Numbered from the stretch's first letter, positions 49,685-62,160 are shown. The stretch: DNA of 64,000 nt from Combretum micranthum (GCA_024138025.1 JAMXBD010000427.1:62001-126000); one strand, 5' to 3'. Notes: a model not told the origin generated them from the letters alone. Made by a program: numbers and translations.

Positions 49685-50685
49685 TGTAGAGCTACCTAAA
49701 AATAAAAGGACAGTAGGATGCAAGTGGGTGTTTGCCTTGAAATACAAGTCAATGGATCTTTAGAAAGATACAAGGCAATGTTGGTTGCTAAGGGATACAA
49801 ACAAACTTATGGAGTAGACTATGAGGAAACTTTTGCACCAGTAGCTAAAATGAACAATGTGAGGATTCTTTTATCACTGGCTGCAAATTTCAATTGGGAT
49901 CTACAACAATTTGATGTGAAGAACGCCTTTCTTTACGGAGATCTAGAGGATGAAATATTCATGGATATTCCACCAGGCTTTGGAGGAGAAATGAGAGGGA
50001 ACAAAGTACGTAAACTAAAAAGGGCATTGTATGGACTTAAGCAATCACCAAAGGCTTGGTTTGGCCGGTTTACTAAGGTAATGCTCAAACTTGGATATAA
50101 GCAAAGTCAAGGAGATCATACTCTCTTCATCAAGCATACGACCTCAGGGGGGATAACAGCACTCTTGGTATATGTCGACGACATAATTGTTACTGGAAAT
50201 GATGAGGAAGAAAAGAAGGTCCTAAAAAACTGCTTGTCAAGGGAATTTGAGATTAAATTCTAGGGAAACTTAAATATTTCCTTGGGATAGAGGTAGCTAG
50301 ATCTCGATAAGGTATTTTCATCTCTCAATAGAAATATGTAATTGATCTACTAAAAGAAACAGGCAAGACAGCTTGTAAACTGCTTCGACACCAATAGAGC
50401 CTAATCACAAACTAAGAGAGGCAGAAGATGATAAGGCTGTGAATAAAGAGATGTTTCAAAAATTAGTAGGTAAGCTAATATACTTGGCCCACACATGATC
50501 AGACATTGCATATGCTGTGAGTATAGTTAGTCAGTTCATGCACAATCATAAGGAGATCCATTTACGAGCAGTAAATCGCATACTACACTATCTGAAAGGT
50601 AGTCCAGGCAAGGGAATTTTGTTTAAGAAAGGTGAAGGACTTGTCCTTAAAGCTTATACAGACGCTGACTATGCTGGCAACTAGA
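49685..50685 (+). pseudogene. Ty1/Copia reverse transcriptase-RNase H segment
   Basis: RT starts with LPKNKRTVGCKWVF near 49690. An open frame from 49718 to 50263 holds YEETFAPVAKMNNVR, QFDVKNAFLYGDLEDEIFM and the catalytic LLVYVDDIIVTG, all well preserved. After 50263 a frameshift and several stops follow, while RNase H motifs remain readable (GKLIYLAHT, LKAYTDADYAG) until about 50685. At that point homology stops and minus-strand integrase begins. It lies in opposite orientation to the gag/integrase at 50690-51421. Confidence 0.85.
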
Positions 50686-50689
50686 ATTG

Positions 50690-51421
50690 CATTTCCCCAG
50701 TAAAGCTTAGGAAGATTCATGGTAAACATAAGAGACCTAGCAACTTCCAAAAGATGCCGATTCTTCCTCTCAGCTACCCTATTCTGTGCACTTGTATAAG
50801 GACAACTAGTTGATGAATTATCCCATGTGACCCTAAATAAGAATCAAATCTTTCATTTATGTATTCAGTGCCATTATCAGTCCTAAGAATTTTTATTTTA
50901 GCATCAAATTGGATGCAAACCATCTTATGAAAAGACTGAAAGCAAGAAAACACATCACTCTTATCCTTAAGTAAATAGACCCAAGTCATCTTGGTGCAAC
51001 AATCAATAAAAGTCATAAACCATCGATTACCTCATTCTCCTTGCTTCAAACCATGAACTTTGTTTCGAATCTCATAAATCTGGGCATCACTTCCCACTTG
51101 TGAATAGGTGAGAGTAACAGCATTCCATATTTTTGCTGCTGTGTTAAGCAATAAGTATGTCCTTGAAATTTGGGGCTGCATGGAATTGATAAGCCATGAC
51201 ATTACCAACGAATTTTCATAATCCTATTGGTTGAATGTTGGATCAGTTGTTTCTAGTTTGACTTTAGTACCGGTAATATAATCCGGCATTCCTCTAACTT
51301 TGATAAACAATAAACAAGACTGTGACCAGGCAAGGTAATTATTTCCATCAAGCTTGACAGGACTAATTTGCACTGAAGGATTATCAGTACTAATAGCTGC
51401 AATTTTCTTATCACTTTCCAT
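50690..51421 (-). pseudogene. Copia gag and integrase fragments
   Basis: Gag starts at 51421 with MESDKKIAAISTDNPSVQIS and continues with PVKLDGNNYLAWSQSCLLF, the UBN2-type Copia gag, then breaks. The integrase segment at 51016-50690 has FIDCCTKMTWVYLLKDKSDV, LRTDNGTEY (a catalytic Asp) and VAERKNRHLLEVARSLMF. The zinc-finger region and protease between them are missing. The 5' leader, PBS (51871-51882) and short LTR lie upstream. Confidence 0.8.
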
Positions 51422-51870
51422 ATTGAAAAAAAGAAAAGGAGATACCAAAACAATCCAAATAGATCGCGTTGGAATAGTGTACGTCGGAATAGTGCACTCA
51501 AAACAGTGTTGGTGTCGGCGAAAAAATGGCGAGCAACGACCAGAATAGGCTGTCGAGCCAAACGCCACTCGTTGGAGGTGGTTCTGACGTCCCATGTGCC
51601 CTTACACACCAGCATGTGAAGAATTCCTAGGAAGAAAGATCAGCACATGAGTCCACGCGTGGCTTCCAACGGCGGTCGAACTTCTGGGATAGGTCGATCG
51701 GGGGATGCTCCTCCTCGTTGTAGCGGCGGTGACAAAAAATAGAGGGAGGAAACTCGACCTCTTTTGAAAAACAAACGAAAAAAATCGAAAGGAAAAAAGA
51801 AAAAATGGAAAAGAAAAAACTAGAACCTAATGCTACGGAGGGAGGAAAACTCACCTCAAATGGTAGAGAA

Positions 51871-51882
51871 GCTCTGATACCA
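51871..51882 (-). promoter_or_regulatory. tRNA-Met primer-binding site of the Copia element
   Basis: The reverse complement is exactly TGGTATCAGAGC and touches the LTR end (ATTCATCA) at 51883. Confidence 0.9.
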
Positions 51883-52047
51883 TGATGAATTAGAAAGTAT
51901 TTTAGAAGTATTTTTCACATATTATTTGTACAAGAATACATCTATTTATACAAAAAACTTTTGACCATTGGTCTATCTTACCTACCATACTATTAATTAC
52001 ATTGTTATAGAAAATATAACACTAATAATATTACACGTATGTCAACA
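51883..52047 (-). repeat. Short 5' LTR (165 bp) of the Copia element
   Basis: On the minus strand it starts TGTTGACATACGTG and ends ATTCATCA beside the PBS. It holds a TATAAATAG-like box (minus, near 51955). The partner LTR is missing. Confidence 0.7.
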
Positions 52048-52183
52048 ATGGACCAACCACCACTCTTCCCTTCCTCCTAAGCATTCCTTGGTCCCAAGTG
52101 AATTTCCTAATGGAATTTCCTCTTTCCAACTTGTCAATAAGTGAGCTGTAACGTCCAGGCAGCTGCCAGCTGTTTTGAATTTC

Positions 52184-55100
52184 CTACAAAATCAAAGGTA
52201 AAATAGTAGTGTGGTGAAACTGCATGATTTCAACTGTAGGAGCACGAGATAGTGCATCTACTACACTATTGGAAGTGCCACTTTTGTACTCAATGTAGTA
52301 ATCCAACCCCATGAGTCTTGTGAGCCATTTTTGTTGAGTAGGTGCAACCAAGCGTTGTTCTAACATATCTTTTAAGCTCTGATGGTCCGTGCGTATCACA
52401 AAGCATTTACCCAACAGATAATGCCTCCATTTTTCAATTGCATGCACTAGAGCAAGCAATTCTTTCTCATAGACTGATAAACCTTTGTGTTTAGGTGCTA
52501 GTAGCTTACTAAGATAGGCAATTGGGTGTCTCTCTTGCATAAGGACAGCCCCAATGCCATCCCCGCTAACATCTTTTCCACTACAAACTCCTTAAAGTAG
52601 TCTGGTAGTTGCAGTACCGGGGAGTTCATCAATGCATTCTTCAATTGGTTGAATGCAAACTGTGCTGTCTCATTCCATGTGAACTAGTGTTTCTTCAAAA
52701 GCTGGGTCAATGGTTTGGCAATGATCCCAAAATCCTTAATGAACCTTCTATAGTACTCTACCAAACCTAGAAATCCTTTGAGTTGCTTCACATTCCTTGG
52801 AATGGGCCATTCAGTGATGGCATTTAGTTTCTTTGGATCAGTGGCTACCCCAAGTGGAGTGATTATGTGCCCTAAATATTCAATACTTGAGGCTCCAAAG
52901 ACACATTTGCTCCTTTTCAAGCATAGCTTCTCCTTACTCAATGTTTCAAAAACCTTCTTAGATGCTCTACATGCATGTCCAAATTAGATCTATACACTAA
53001 TATGTCATCAAAGAAAACCATCACAAATTTCCTTAAAAATAGCTTAAATACCTTATTCATAAGTGCTTGAAAGGTAGATGGGGCATTAGTTAAGCTAAAG
53101 GGCATAACCAATAACTCATAGTGACCTTCATGAGTTCTAAATGCTATTTTGTACACATAATTGGGGTTCATCAGAATTTGATGGTAACCTGACCTCAAAT
53201 CTAACTTACTGAAACCACTGGCTCCAAATAATTCATCAAACAAGTCCTTAATAATAGGAATAGGAAACCTATCCTTAATCGTATTCCTATTCAACTCCCT
53301 ATAGTCCACACACATCCTCCAAGTGTTGTCTTTCTTCTTTACCAACACCACTAGTGACGGAAAAGGACTGTGGCTTGGTTGGATAATACCACTAGTCAAC
53401 ATTTCCCTTACCATTTCTTCTAGGACAGACTTCTGTAAAGATGAGTAGCGGTAAGGTCTAAGATTGATTGGTGTGGTACCCTCTTGAAGGTGTATTCTAT
53501 GATTAAGTGCTCTATCAGGTGATAGGGAGCTTGGTTCCTTAAACAATTCATGATACTCTTAGTAATTCCATCAACCTTGGGTGTGTTCTATCCTTGGATT
53601 TACTCTCTACATTAGCTTCAACTGTTTTAATGACCCAACAATGTATTTCAGGAATTGTGTGGTTTCTGGTCAACAACCGTGCTAGCTTACTGCTAGCAAT
53701 GTTTTTCAAAAACTCTTGTTTTCTGTTCAACTTGCAACTCCTTCCTTCCCACATAAACTCCATAGTCATGTCTTGGAAATCCCACTTAACATGTCCTATC
53801 ATTGTGAGCCAAGACATTCCTAGTATAAGATCATATGAGGATAAGGGAAAGACATAAAAGTTGCCATAAATGATATTCCTTGCATTTGCTATTGAAAATC
53901 CACAACTTGGTATCCACTGCTCAATTGTGTTCCATCAGCTAAGGTAATCCTCATAGGAACAATTTCCTCAACAATACAATTAGTAGCTCTAACTAAGGCT
54001 TCATCGAAAAAATTAGATGAGCTACCCATATCTATCAAGATGCCTAGTTTCTTTCTTTTATAGAATCCTTGAACAAACATACTGTTGTCCGATAGGTTTA
54101 CCCACTGCACATAGAGTCAGCTTCATCATGTCCTCTTCCAACTCAGCCACTACATTTGCTACATCTCCATCATCACCCACTTGGTCATCTCCTTCAATTA
54201 CCAACATGTTCGGTCTCTTATTTTTACACCTATGTCCTGGTGCAAAGGGTTCATCACACCAAAAACAAATTCGTTTTTTCTTTTCTCTTCCAACTCCTCA
54301 GGGGTCATTCTTTTAGTGGTTCTAGGATTGAGGGTAGTATTCTATTTAGGGTAAGTGTTTGAAGCTTGAGATGATGGGCCAGTATTAGTGGGTCGTGTAT
54401 GGTTATAGGTTTGAGTTCTGGAGTAGGATGGGTATGTGGGCAAGGGTGTTAGAGGCTAAGGGCAGTAAGAGGATGAAATTGAGTTATATGCAAAGGACTG
54501 GTCTTTTGTGGATCTGAAGTTATTTTTTGGAAGATAAGGTGGTGGCTTTTTGTAGCTTAGCTAGGGTGAACACTCGGTTAAGAGTGTTAGGTTGGAACAT
54601 ACGAATTGGAAATTAAATTTCAAGTTTCAATCCACTAAGGAAGCAACTAACTATATGTGATTCAGGCAACTAGACTTAGGTTGATAGATGCATAAACTCA
54701 TCTAGGTAGTCTTGCATAGAACCTGACTGTTGTAACTCCTTAAGATCAGCCATAGGGTCTTCAAATATTTTCTCATTGAACCTAGCTTGAAGGGCCTTAG
54801 TTAAGCTCTTCCCATGTCATAGGATAAGCCTTATTCTTAGATTTAGAATAAGCAATGTATCACTCATATGGCCTATCTTCTAAATACATGAAAGCAATGC
54901 TTACCTTAAGATGCTCAGGGGTTCCATCTAGGGTAAAGAATTGTTCTACCCTCATTTGCCAATTTCTGATGTTTTCTCCATTAAAAACCGGAAATTCTAG
55001 CTTGGTGCCCCTCATTAGTAATTGATACTCACCATTTGCTCCTGTCAATGCTGTTGGTGCATGTTCCATTAGAGCAATAGGATGCTTCCTCCCCTGAAAT

Positions 55101-55264
55101 CCAACACTAGAAGGTGACCCTACACTTGTCAGATTTCCTTGCAGCTGCTGACGAATTTCTTCTAACGCTTGACCATGTTTGTCAATCGCCGCTTGCTGAG
55201 TTTTGAGAGTGTCAGTGAACATTTGGATCCATTCGTCATTTTTGTCTACCTTATCAACCATCAA
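52184..55264 (-). pseudogene. Ty3/gypsy gag-PR-RT-RNase H relic (Reina-like chromovirus)
   Basis: In minus order: gag (55264, KLEFPVFNGENIRNWQMRVE; then YPMTWEEL and LQQSGSMQDYLDEF), a zinc knuckle CFWCDEPFAPGHRC near 54260, and a protease region (54110-53548) with LIDMGSSSNFF, where the usual D-S/T-G is D-M-G. RT (53546-52684) has [30 protein letters not shown] and FFDDILVY, keeping both Asp, and RNase H (52540-52184) has YEKELLALVHAIEKW and VIRTDHQSLK. Single stops or frameshifts separate the blocks. Integrase is absent: a Copia LTR begins at 52047. Confidence 0.85.
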
Positions 55265-55319
55265 CTACATAGCTTCTTCCAGTTTTTTGAAATCACGAAC
55301 CTCACCCCCTATGGTTAAA

Positions 55320-55331
55320 GCTCTGATACCA
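55320..55331 (-). promoter_or_regulatory. tRNA-Met primer-binding site of the gypsy element
   Basis: The reverse complement is TGGTATCAGAGC, two bases from the LTR end at 55334. Confidence 0.9.
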
Positions 55332-55333
55332 GA

Positions 55334-55816
55334 TGGAACGTGGTGGAAGAATGGAATTGGAAATAATCAAATAATGTCGCTCGGATACAAGCCAATACTC
55401 GGATACGAGTGTTTAGAAAAAATATAGATATTGTATTGTAATAATTCCCTCTGTGCATTCTCAAGATACTTATATATTAGTATTTGTACATGATTTTAGC
55501 ATGTTTTGTCAGGTCATAATCAGATAGGAATATTCTGTAAATAGTACTGTAAGTAACAAACTTAACAAACCAAAATAACATATTGTACTAATGGACTTAA
55601 TTTTCTGTAGCATCTAACCGGCCTCTGCAATAATAATTCAAGTAAGGCCAAGGCCCATTTGGAAAGCCCAACCTCTACCGCAGGATTGCTTAACTTTCAC
55701 CCACATGGCTTCTTTTCTCCATTTTAGTTCATAACTCAATCGTACTAGAGATTAATTTCAGCCAAGTCTTGTCTTCCTCTTTACTTTCACTACTAAACCC
55801 TAGATTTGATTTCTCA
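55334..55816 (-). repeat. 5' LTR of the gypsy element
   Basis: It is a direct repeat of 46001-46492 next to the PBS. The outer end is placed where the two copies stop matching. It could be longer if the left copy was cut by the neighbouring LTR. Confidence 0.75.
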
Positions 55817-57417
55817 GCTTCATCTGTGTTGAACACCCCTAAATCATAAACAAATCCAGCCTCAGCTCAAATTGAAATTCAAGATTTATCTATTCTTCTT
55901 TTATTTTTTGGTTAATTTCTTTTTATCTATTCTTTCAATGAGATCAATTCAAAAGGTCATCATCTCAAGCACAAATCCATGAGATAACAATAAAGATTAG
56001 CTACACTTGCAATTCATGATATGAAATATCCAAACATTATATGGTTCAAAGTCTAATGCTCTTAAATAAAAGCAACAAAAAACATGGAGACCAAAACAGG
56101 GGGTCAAAAAAGGAACTATCTAAGACTCCTTTCTTGTCATTAAAGTTTAAACAATGGCGCTGGCAGCATAGGTCAGCACCTTAACAGCGCCAGTATCAAG
56201 CACATGACTTGACCATATTAAAAGAGAAAAATTTTAACAAATAGAAATCACTTAAAATATTATTTAGAGTTTTTAACTAATAAACAATGAAAAATACATA
56301 CCTTAAGGATAAGTTGATGGTTTCATAAATGGAATAAAACTAGTTATGATACAAATTTGAATTCAAGATAACCTACACATTGATGGATGAACTCATATGT
56401 ATGTTGATTCAAACAAAACCAATCATGAAATAAAATTCTTGCATGATGATATTGATATAGCATACAAAGAAAATTATGACTCACAAAAGGGTTAATAATG
56501 ACTCCATCAATTGAAAATATTTTTACAAACACAAACTACTACCAAAAAGAACGTAACACATAGTGCATGCTGAAAGAAACTAAGAAAGCTGTGATACATT
56601 CACTGCTCATCAGAGAGTAACGTAAATTCTTAAAAAGAAAAGGATTTATTAAGGAGGGAAACACTCACCATGAAAAACTGTCAGTGGCAGAGGAAAGCAA
56701 GAGACTCGACCATCGTGTTCCCCGGTAGGTTCTCAGTGCTTTATGTATCCCAAAAGGAAGAGGAACACAAAAAAAAAAAAAAAAAAAAAAGACAAATAAG
56801 ACTGGGGTTTTAAGCCCCACCTGTGTCGAGTTGTTCCATTAACAAGAAAAAAGTAAAGAAAAGGGTTTTTGCCAAAATGGTACCTCCTCTAGTGTAATAG
56901 CTTTCTTGATAATTGGCTTCTTCCTTGCTTTATTTTTTTAAGTAGCTAAGCAAAACACTTGACCCAAAGACAAAACAATCCCAACGACTTCCCACGACTG
57001 ACAAGCGATGAGCGACCCGATCGATTGGGCTCGTTACAATAATTCCCAAACAATAGGATCTTGTGAAACCAAGATTCTTTTTAAGACAACACAGAGCGAC
57101 AAGATAGATCCGTCTGTATTGTGGCATATACATATATTTTTTTAAAAAAAAATTCTAACAAATTATTTATCAAGAAAATAGATTTAGATAAAAAAAAAGT
57201 TGATATTTCTCATGAAAAGATCAAATGGATCAAATATGGATAAAATATAAATACAAATATGATATGTTTATACATATCATTTTGATGCATATACAGATAC
57301 AGATGAAAAATAGACTATTCAAATAGACTCAGGCTAAAAAGGACAAGGAGGAGGGCTCGAAGGGGAAAAGGAAATTAATATTTTTAAAAATACCATTGGA
57401 TGGAAATAATCCCATGT
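55817..57417. other. Anonymous region
   Basis: No gene or TE protein is seen. It contains a poly-A run near 56770-56790 and, at 57140-57330, a truncated relative of the MITE at 57422-57640. Confidence 0.45.
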
Positions 57418-57421
57418 TTAA

Positions 57422-57640
57422 GGTCTGTTTGGCTAACTTTTTTTGATGAATATAAACCTAATTTTTTGTAACAAATTATTTATCAAAAATAAATATAGAT
57501 AAAAAGTTGGCAATTCTCATAAAAAATAAAAAAGATCAAACATATAAAATATAAAAGCAAGTCAAACACATTTAAATATATCATTTCGATATAGATACAG
57601 ATATAGATACAAATGAAAGACAGACTATCCAAACAAACCC
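57422..57640. mobile_element. Small MITE (219 bp)
   Basis: The termini GGTCTGTTTGG and, inverted, GGGTTTGTTTGG are bordered by TTAA on both sides (57418-57421, 57641-57644). The A/T-rich body includes GATATAGATACAGATATAG. A related copy without clear ends is at 57140-57330. The superfamily is uncertain (PIF/Harbinger-like by termini). Confidence 0.55.
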
Positions 57641-57644
57641 TTAA

Positions 57645-58949
57645 ACAAGTTGAGCTCATCTTTTGAATAGATGAAGTCATAAGAGGTTGATCTTATTTAT
57701 TGAAGAGACGAGATTAGTATTTTTTTAAAACTTGTTTGTTTAACAGACGAGTTTAGCCAAAAACAAAAGCAATAAAAACAATTATCACACAATGCCAAAC
57801 TTCCATCTCTATTCACTCCTTGGCGTGCTAATGCAGTTTCTTTCTTCTCCAGACAACTGTCATCTCCATTCACTAATCCCAATAACAATACATCGGCCCC
57901 GACAAAGAAGAGAAAATCGAACCATTCACAGTGAAAAAAAAGAGGTACCCTGTCCATTAAGATTTTCTTTTCTTTTTTTTTTAAATCTTGTCATTCTTTA
58001 TTTCCTATACCTCATTACCATTCATATGATCATGCCTGTCCTTACCTCATGAAGATGAGAAAATTAGTGAAGAGTTAGAGAAGTAGCGTGTTTTTTTTTT
58101 ATTTTTTGGTCAAACTCGTTTATTCAACAAATGAGGTTATCAACAAACAAGGTCAACATCTAATGACCTCATCTATTCAAAAGACAAGCTCAACTTACAT
58201 AACCTTTGGACTATTTTCATTCAAATGGCATTTTTGTAATTAATTCTATAATTAAAAATATTATTTTCCTTTTCTCCTTCTCGAAGTGTAGGATTTTTCT
58301 TTTTACCCAAAAAAATTAATAATAAAACTGGGAAAAGGAAATTAATATTATCATTTTTATAAAAAATTATAAAAATGATACTAGGATAAAATAATAAAAT
58401 AATCCCTCTTTTATGCAAGCTAATCTTATTTCTTGAAGAGGCAAGATAATAAGAGTCTGACTTTGTATCTTTAAGAGAGGAGGTTATGTATATTATGTTA
58501 CCTTCTATTGAAGAGATGAAGTGATTGTAAATACACTGATATAATGACCCCGTGAAGAGATAAGGTCACTATTAGAAGTGTTAACCTTGTTTCTTTAACA
58601 TGTAAAATTTTGTAGCAACATTTTTTTTATTTTTTTTCATTATCAATCCTTAATTTAACATTTTATTTATACAAGATTCACCTATAAAAAAAATCAATTA
58701 CAATCACCTGTAAAACTCAAGCATTCTCATACTTGATCCTCTACCACCAAAAATCAACAGTATCAAACTACAATAATTCAATCAAAACATCATTCCCATA
58801 CCTAATCATCCACCAACAACATAGTCAAAAACTAATGAAACACAATGTAAGAAATGTCTGCACTATTGTTCAAGTCATTATATGAAATGTAAATACATGG
58901 TAGATACAATAAAACATAAATATAATAAATGTTAATATCTACTACTGCT
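57645..58949. other. Anonymous region with a recurring GAAGAGA-GA-G motif
   Basis: No coding signal was found. Degenerate words such as TTGAAGAGACGAG, TTGAAGAGGCAAG, TTGAAGAGATGAAG and GTGAAGAGATAAG recur between 57690 and 58570. Confidence 0.4.
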
Positions 58950-59346
58950 TACTTCACCTCCCCCTCCTCTGTCTAACAAATGTATGCACTTCAAGCCTAG
59001 GTTAGTTAGTCTCCTGCTGAGGATGCTCCATAGATGAATCTACTTGAGTGATCATGCCATCGCTATCTCCACCATGTGAGCTGTGCTGGTAAAATGGGAT
59101 GGGGTCCGAATCCATCGAAGTGAGGCTCTTCCCTATATCATCTGGTGGTGATGAATGTCTCTTTTATGGAGCTAGGGAGGTATGGACTGCTACACCTGAG
59201 CTCTCGGGCATAGGAGTGTCCAACTAATGTAGATATGATGATGATGACGGTTTAGGCTCATCAAGCTGAATATGCGGGGATGAAGGCTCATCTCTTGTAT
59301 CTCTAGCTTTGTCTTAGCTTCACCCTCGCTTCCGACCCTACCCTTG

Positions 59347-59386
<40 letters not shown>

Positions 59387-60075
59387 AGGCTTGCATCTCT
59401 ATACTCATGCTAGCTAAGGCAGCAGGGCATCCTTACCATCTCTATGATCGACATAAGTTGGTGCTAGTGGTGGTGACTCATTAAGGTTGACTCTTATGAA
59501 CCCATATACTACATAATAACATCTTGTGCAGTAGTTGAAGTATCCTCTAGCAGCATATGGGGTTCCGATACATGAAATCTATGTGTAATTAATAATAAAC
59601 ATCGAGATCAAGATGTAACGAACAAAATGTAGAACAATAGCTTCACAATTATACATTAAACTTACCATATATCGTATCATAGCACATGTGCAACTAATCT
59701 AACACCTAGTGATCCCATGATACCAATCAAAATAATCTGCAGAAGTACCGGTAGGTCTACAATGTGATAACGATGATCATCCCAATCTACTATCCTTTTA
59801 GCATACTTTGCTGCCCAATTCCACTTTGTACATCCCTTACAGGTCTATTTCATTGAGGGCTCTCGTATTACACTAGAGGGTTAAGTGCCTCTGGAAACCT
59901 TCAAACTGTTTAAGCATTCTATTTGGGTAATAGTGTTTCATAGTATGAAAGCACATGAGAGGCATGCATGTATGCTATGCATTACTGCCCGCTTGACAAT
60001 ACTTCAATTGAGCATCCATAATATGAGCATGTGGCTCTTCAATGACATTTTCATGAAATAAGTTAGCAACGTATA
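58950..60075 (-). pseudogene. Plant mobile domain (PMD, MAIN-like) protein relic
   Basis: Minus strand, near 59975-59890: MPLMCFHTMKHYYPNRMLKQF, resembling the VPLI...P.RV.RQFG motif of PMD proteins. Near 59840-59770: WNWAAKYAKRIVDWDDHRYH. After a frameshift, near 59735: DYFDWYHGITR, the typical end of the domain. The downstream part (59560-58950) is a low-complexity tail with a (CT)n run. PMD proteins include host MAIN/MAIL proteins and transposon-encoded forms, and which source applies here cannot be told. Frameshifts and stops mark it as decayed. Confidence 0.5.
59348..59385. repeat. (CT)n microsatellite, 38 bases
   Basis: An uninterrupted CT dinucleotide run within the PMD relic's tail. 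Confidence 0.95.
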
Positions 60076-60104
60076 AAAACATGAAACCGCACTAGAGAAT
60101 ACTC

Positions 60105-60230
60105 AAGAGGGGGGATGAATTGAGTATTTGCCTTAAAAGGCTTAAACAATTAATTTTAATGCAACATATCAATTTTAACTTTAATAGCAGTAGGTAATAC
60201 ACAACAGATTATAATATAAAATAGAACAGA
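60105..60230. repeat. Anonymous dispersed repeat, copy 2
   Basis: It is the same family as 18199-18312 (GGGGGATGAATTGAGTATTTG, AATTTTAATGCAACATAT and TTTAACTTTAATAGCAGTAG). It directly precedes the non-autonomous element at 60319. Confidence 0.5.
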
Positions 60231-60318
60231 AATAGAGATAGAAAATATGAGTACATATTTAACGTAGAGTTTGGTCCACTTCCTAATCTCTACTGATATG
60301 AACCACTCAAACCTATGA

Positions 60319-60969
60319 TGAAACCCTACACCAACCTATGACGAGATCCATTATCAAAATCTGGAATTAAATCTAAGGACCATCTAAGAACTTGGTAAAA
60401 ATTGCGACCCACTGCTTATATTAAAGCAAGAACCTTAGTATAAGTGAGGATGCCACAATCAGGGATAAAAAGACCAATTGATAATTCAGGGTGAACACCA
60501 TGGGAAACCCCAATAAGTTCAATACGAATTCTATCAAGAATTCAAAGAGTGTTTATAACCAAATAAGTTTTTATAGACTAAAACATGGAAACCTAAAAGA
60601 CATAAATATAAAAGCTAACAACCTATATTACAAATTGGGTAGCCTAAAAATAAAAACATGAAATTAATAAAAATTTCAAAAGCAAGAAGGCCGACGGTGT
60701 AAGGGTTTATGTTGGCGACCTTTATGCCGGCATACAACAATCTAATCTTCAAGGACGGCTATTTTTAAATCAAAGCTGACAGCTTTCATCTTCATTAGCT
60801 CTAACACTTCAACGTTTTTAATCTTTTGTATCCCAAAACCATTTTAAAGGCTTCTTTAGTTCGCTTGACTTATGTATTTATCATTGGAACTCCAATTCCT
60901 TGAAATGGATTGTTGGACTTGGACTTGGACTTTGTTAGCTCTAAACTTGATGTTATCTTATTCGCATCA
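60319..60969 (-). repeat. 3' LTR of the 2.5 kb element
   Basis: It is 651 bp and collinear with 62174-62840. It encodes the remains of the polyprotein tail at its start, as in related chromoviruses. Confidence 0.8.
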
Positions 60970-60974
60970 TTCCC

Positions 60975-61806
60975 TCATTCCTCAAAAAGATTCATCCTTG
61001 AATCTACTTTCTTAGAACTTACTAGATTACATCTATATGTTGGTTTGTTTGGAATGGAAGCACTATGAATGAAATCAATTTGATGATTAATTCCATCTGG
61101 AATTTTCTGAGGACATAAATCCTTGAATTCTTGCAGTAATGAAGTAATCTCACTAGGAAAATAACAGTTAATATCATTAGTGGAAAAACAAATATCCTCA
61201 CTTTTTTTATCAATATCATTCTCTAGTGTTTGTGTTTCACATTTTAATTCTTTTCTCTGATTGTTCATCGGTGTGTTTTTATCACTCTTTTCATCTTTCT
61301 CATTCTTTTCATGAGTACTCTTTTGTTTTTCTCTTTCTCGAAAGCCTTTTGCTATCGTCATCTGATCCACACGAGCTTCCAAGGGATTAAGGGATGTTAA
61401 ATTCACTAGTCTTTTGTTTTGAATAAGAGAATAGCGATTCTTATTTACATCATACTTAGCATTCCTATAAAAATGCCATGGTTGTCCTAAAAGAATATGA
61501 TTAGTTTCCATTTGTACCACATTACGTAATACTTCATCATGGTACTTTCTAATAGAAAAGGAAAACATAACCTACAGTCACTTGAATTTCTTCACACTCT
61601 TTTGATAATTGAAATTTGTAAGGTGTTTCATGTTTCAAAGTTTCCATATTCATTTTTTCCACTAACAAAGTGCTAACAAAATTTATACAACACTCATTGT
61701 CAATTCTCATATTGCATGCTTTGTCAATACTCGCATGGCATCTAGTATAAAATTTAGGGTCACATGAGATCTCATCAACATCAATCCTCAATAGATTTGC
61801 ATTCAC
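60975..61806 (-). pseudogene. Residual protease-linker-tail ORF of the 2.5 kb element
   Basis: Two overlapping frames (61806-61549 and 61568-60975). The first has HASIDKACNMRIDNECCINF, a protease active-site region in which the expected D-S/T-G is lost. The second has YHDEVLRNVVQMETNHILLG and a Lys/Glu-rich linker, then FKDLCPQKIPDGINHQIDFI, the pre-RT linker. It then jumps straight to DSRMNLFEE, the polyprotein C-terminus seen intact at about 25300. Everything from RT to the integrase core is missing between them. Confidence 0.8.
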
Positions 61807-62160
61807 TCGTAATTCCTACATTTTTTTTAATCAAACCCTATGTCTAAAAACCACAAATTTCACAAAACCCTAATCAACAAACCAAAATTAAAGACACTAA
61901 TCCCATGAATTCAATCAAACCTTATTCAAACAAATCAAAAATCAAATCTTTTTTTTTTGTTTGTGTTCGGATTCTTTTTTCTTCAATCAAACCCTAAAAG
62001 ACACGATTTTTTTTTAAATCAAAGACACCAAAACTATCAAACCTAAAAACAGACGATCAACAAGATCAGACAAATCAACAAACAAACAAAGACACTTAGG
62101 GATATGAACGTTTCGAGTTACCTCTAATCGAATTGAATATAGATTCTTAGAAAACCTTCA

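Larger units (their letters stand above)
46001..55816 (-). mobile_element. Ty3/gypsy element with two ~490-bp LTRs, nested insertions
   Basis: The direct repeats 46001-46492 and 55334-55816 are ~90% identical by eye and flank a minus-strand gag-PR-RT-RNase H relic. The 5' LTR (right) is followed two bases later by the tRNA-Met PBS at 55320-55331. The 3' LTR (left) is abutted at 46495 by the start of another LTR, and the integrase region is replaced by a Copia element, so the element is heavily rearranged. No matching target duplication was found at the outer ends, probably because of later loss. Confidence 0.8.

Noticed and set aside
56669..56760. Possible minus-strand exon ending at CATG/GTGAGT
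   Set aside because: An isolated donor-like site with no family match and no partner exon.
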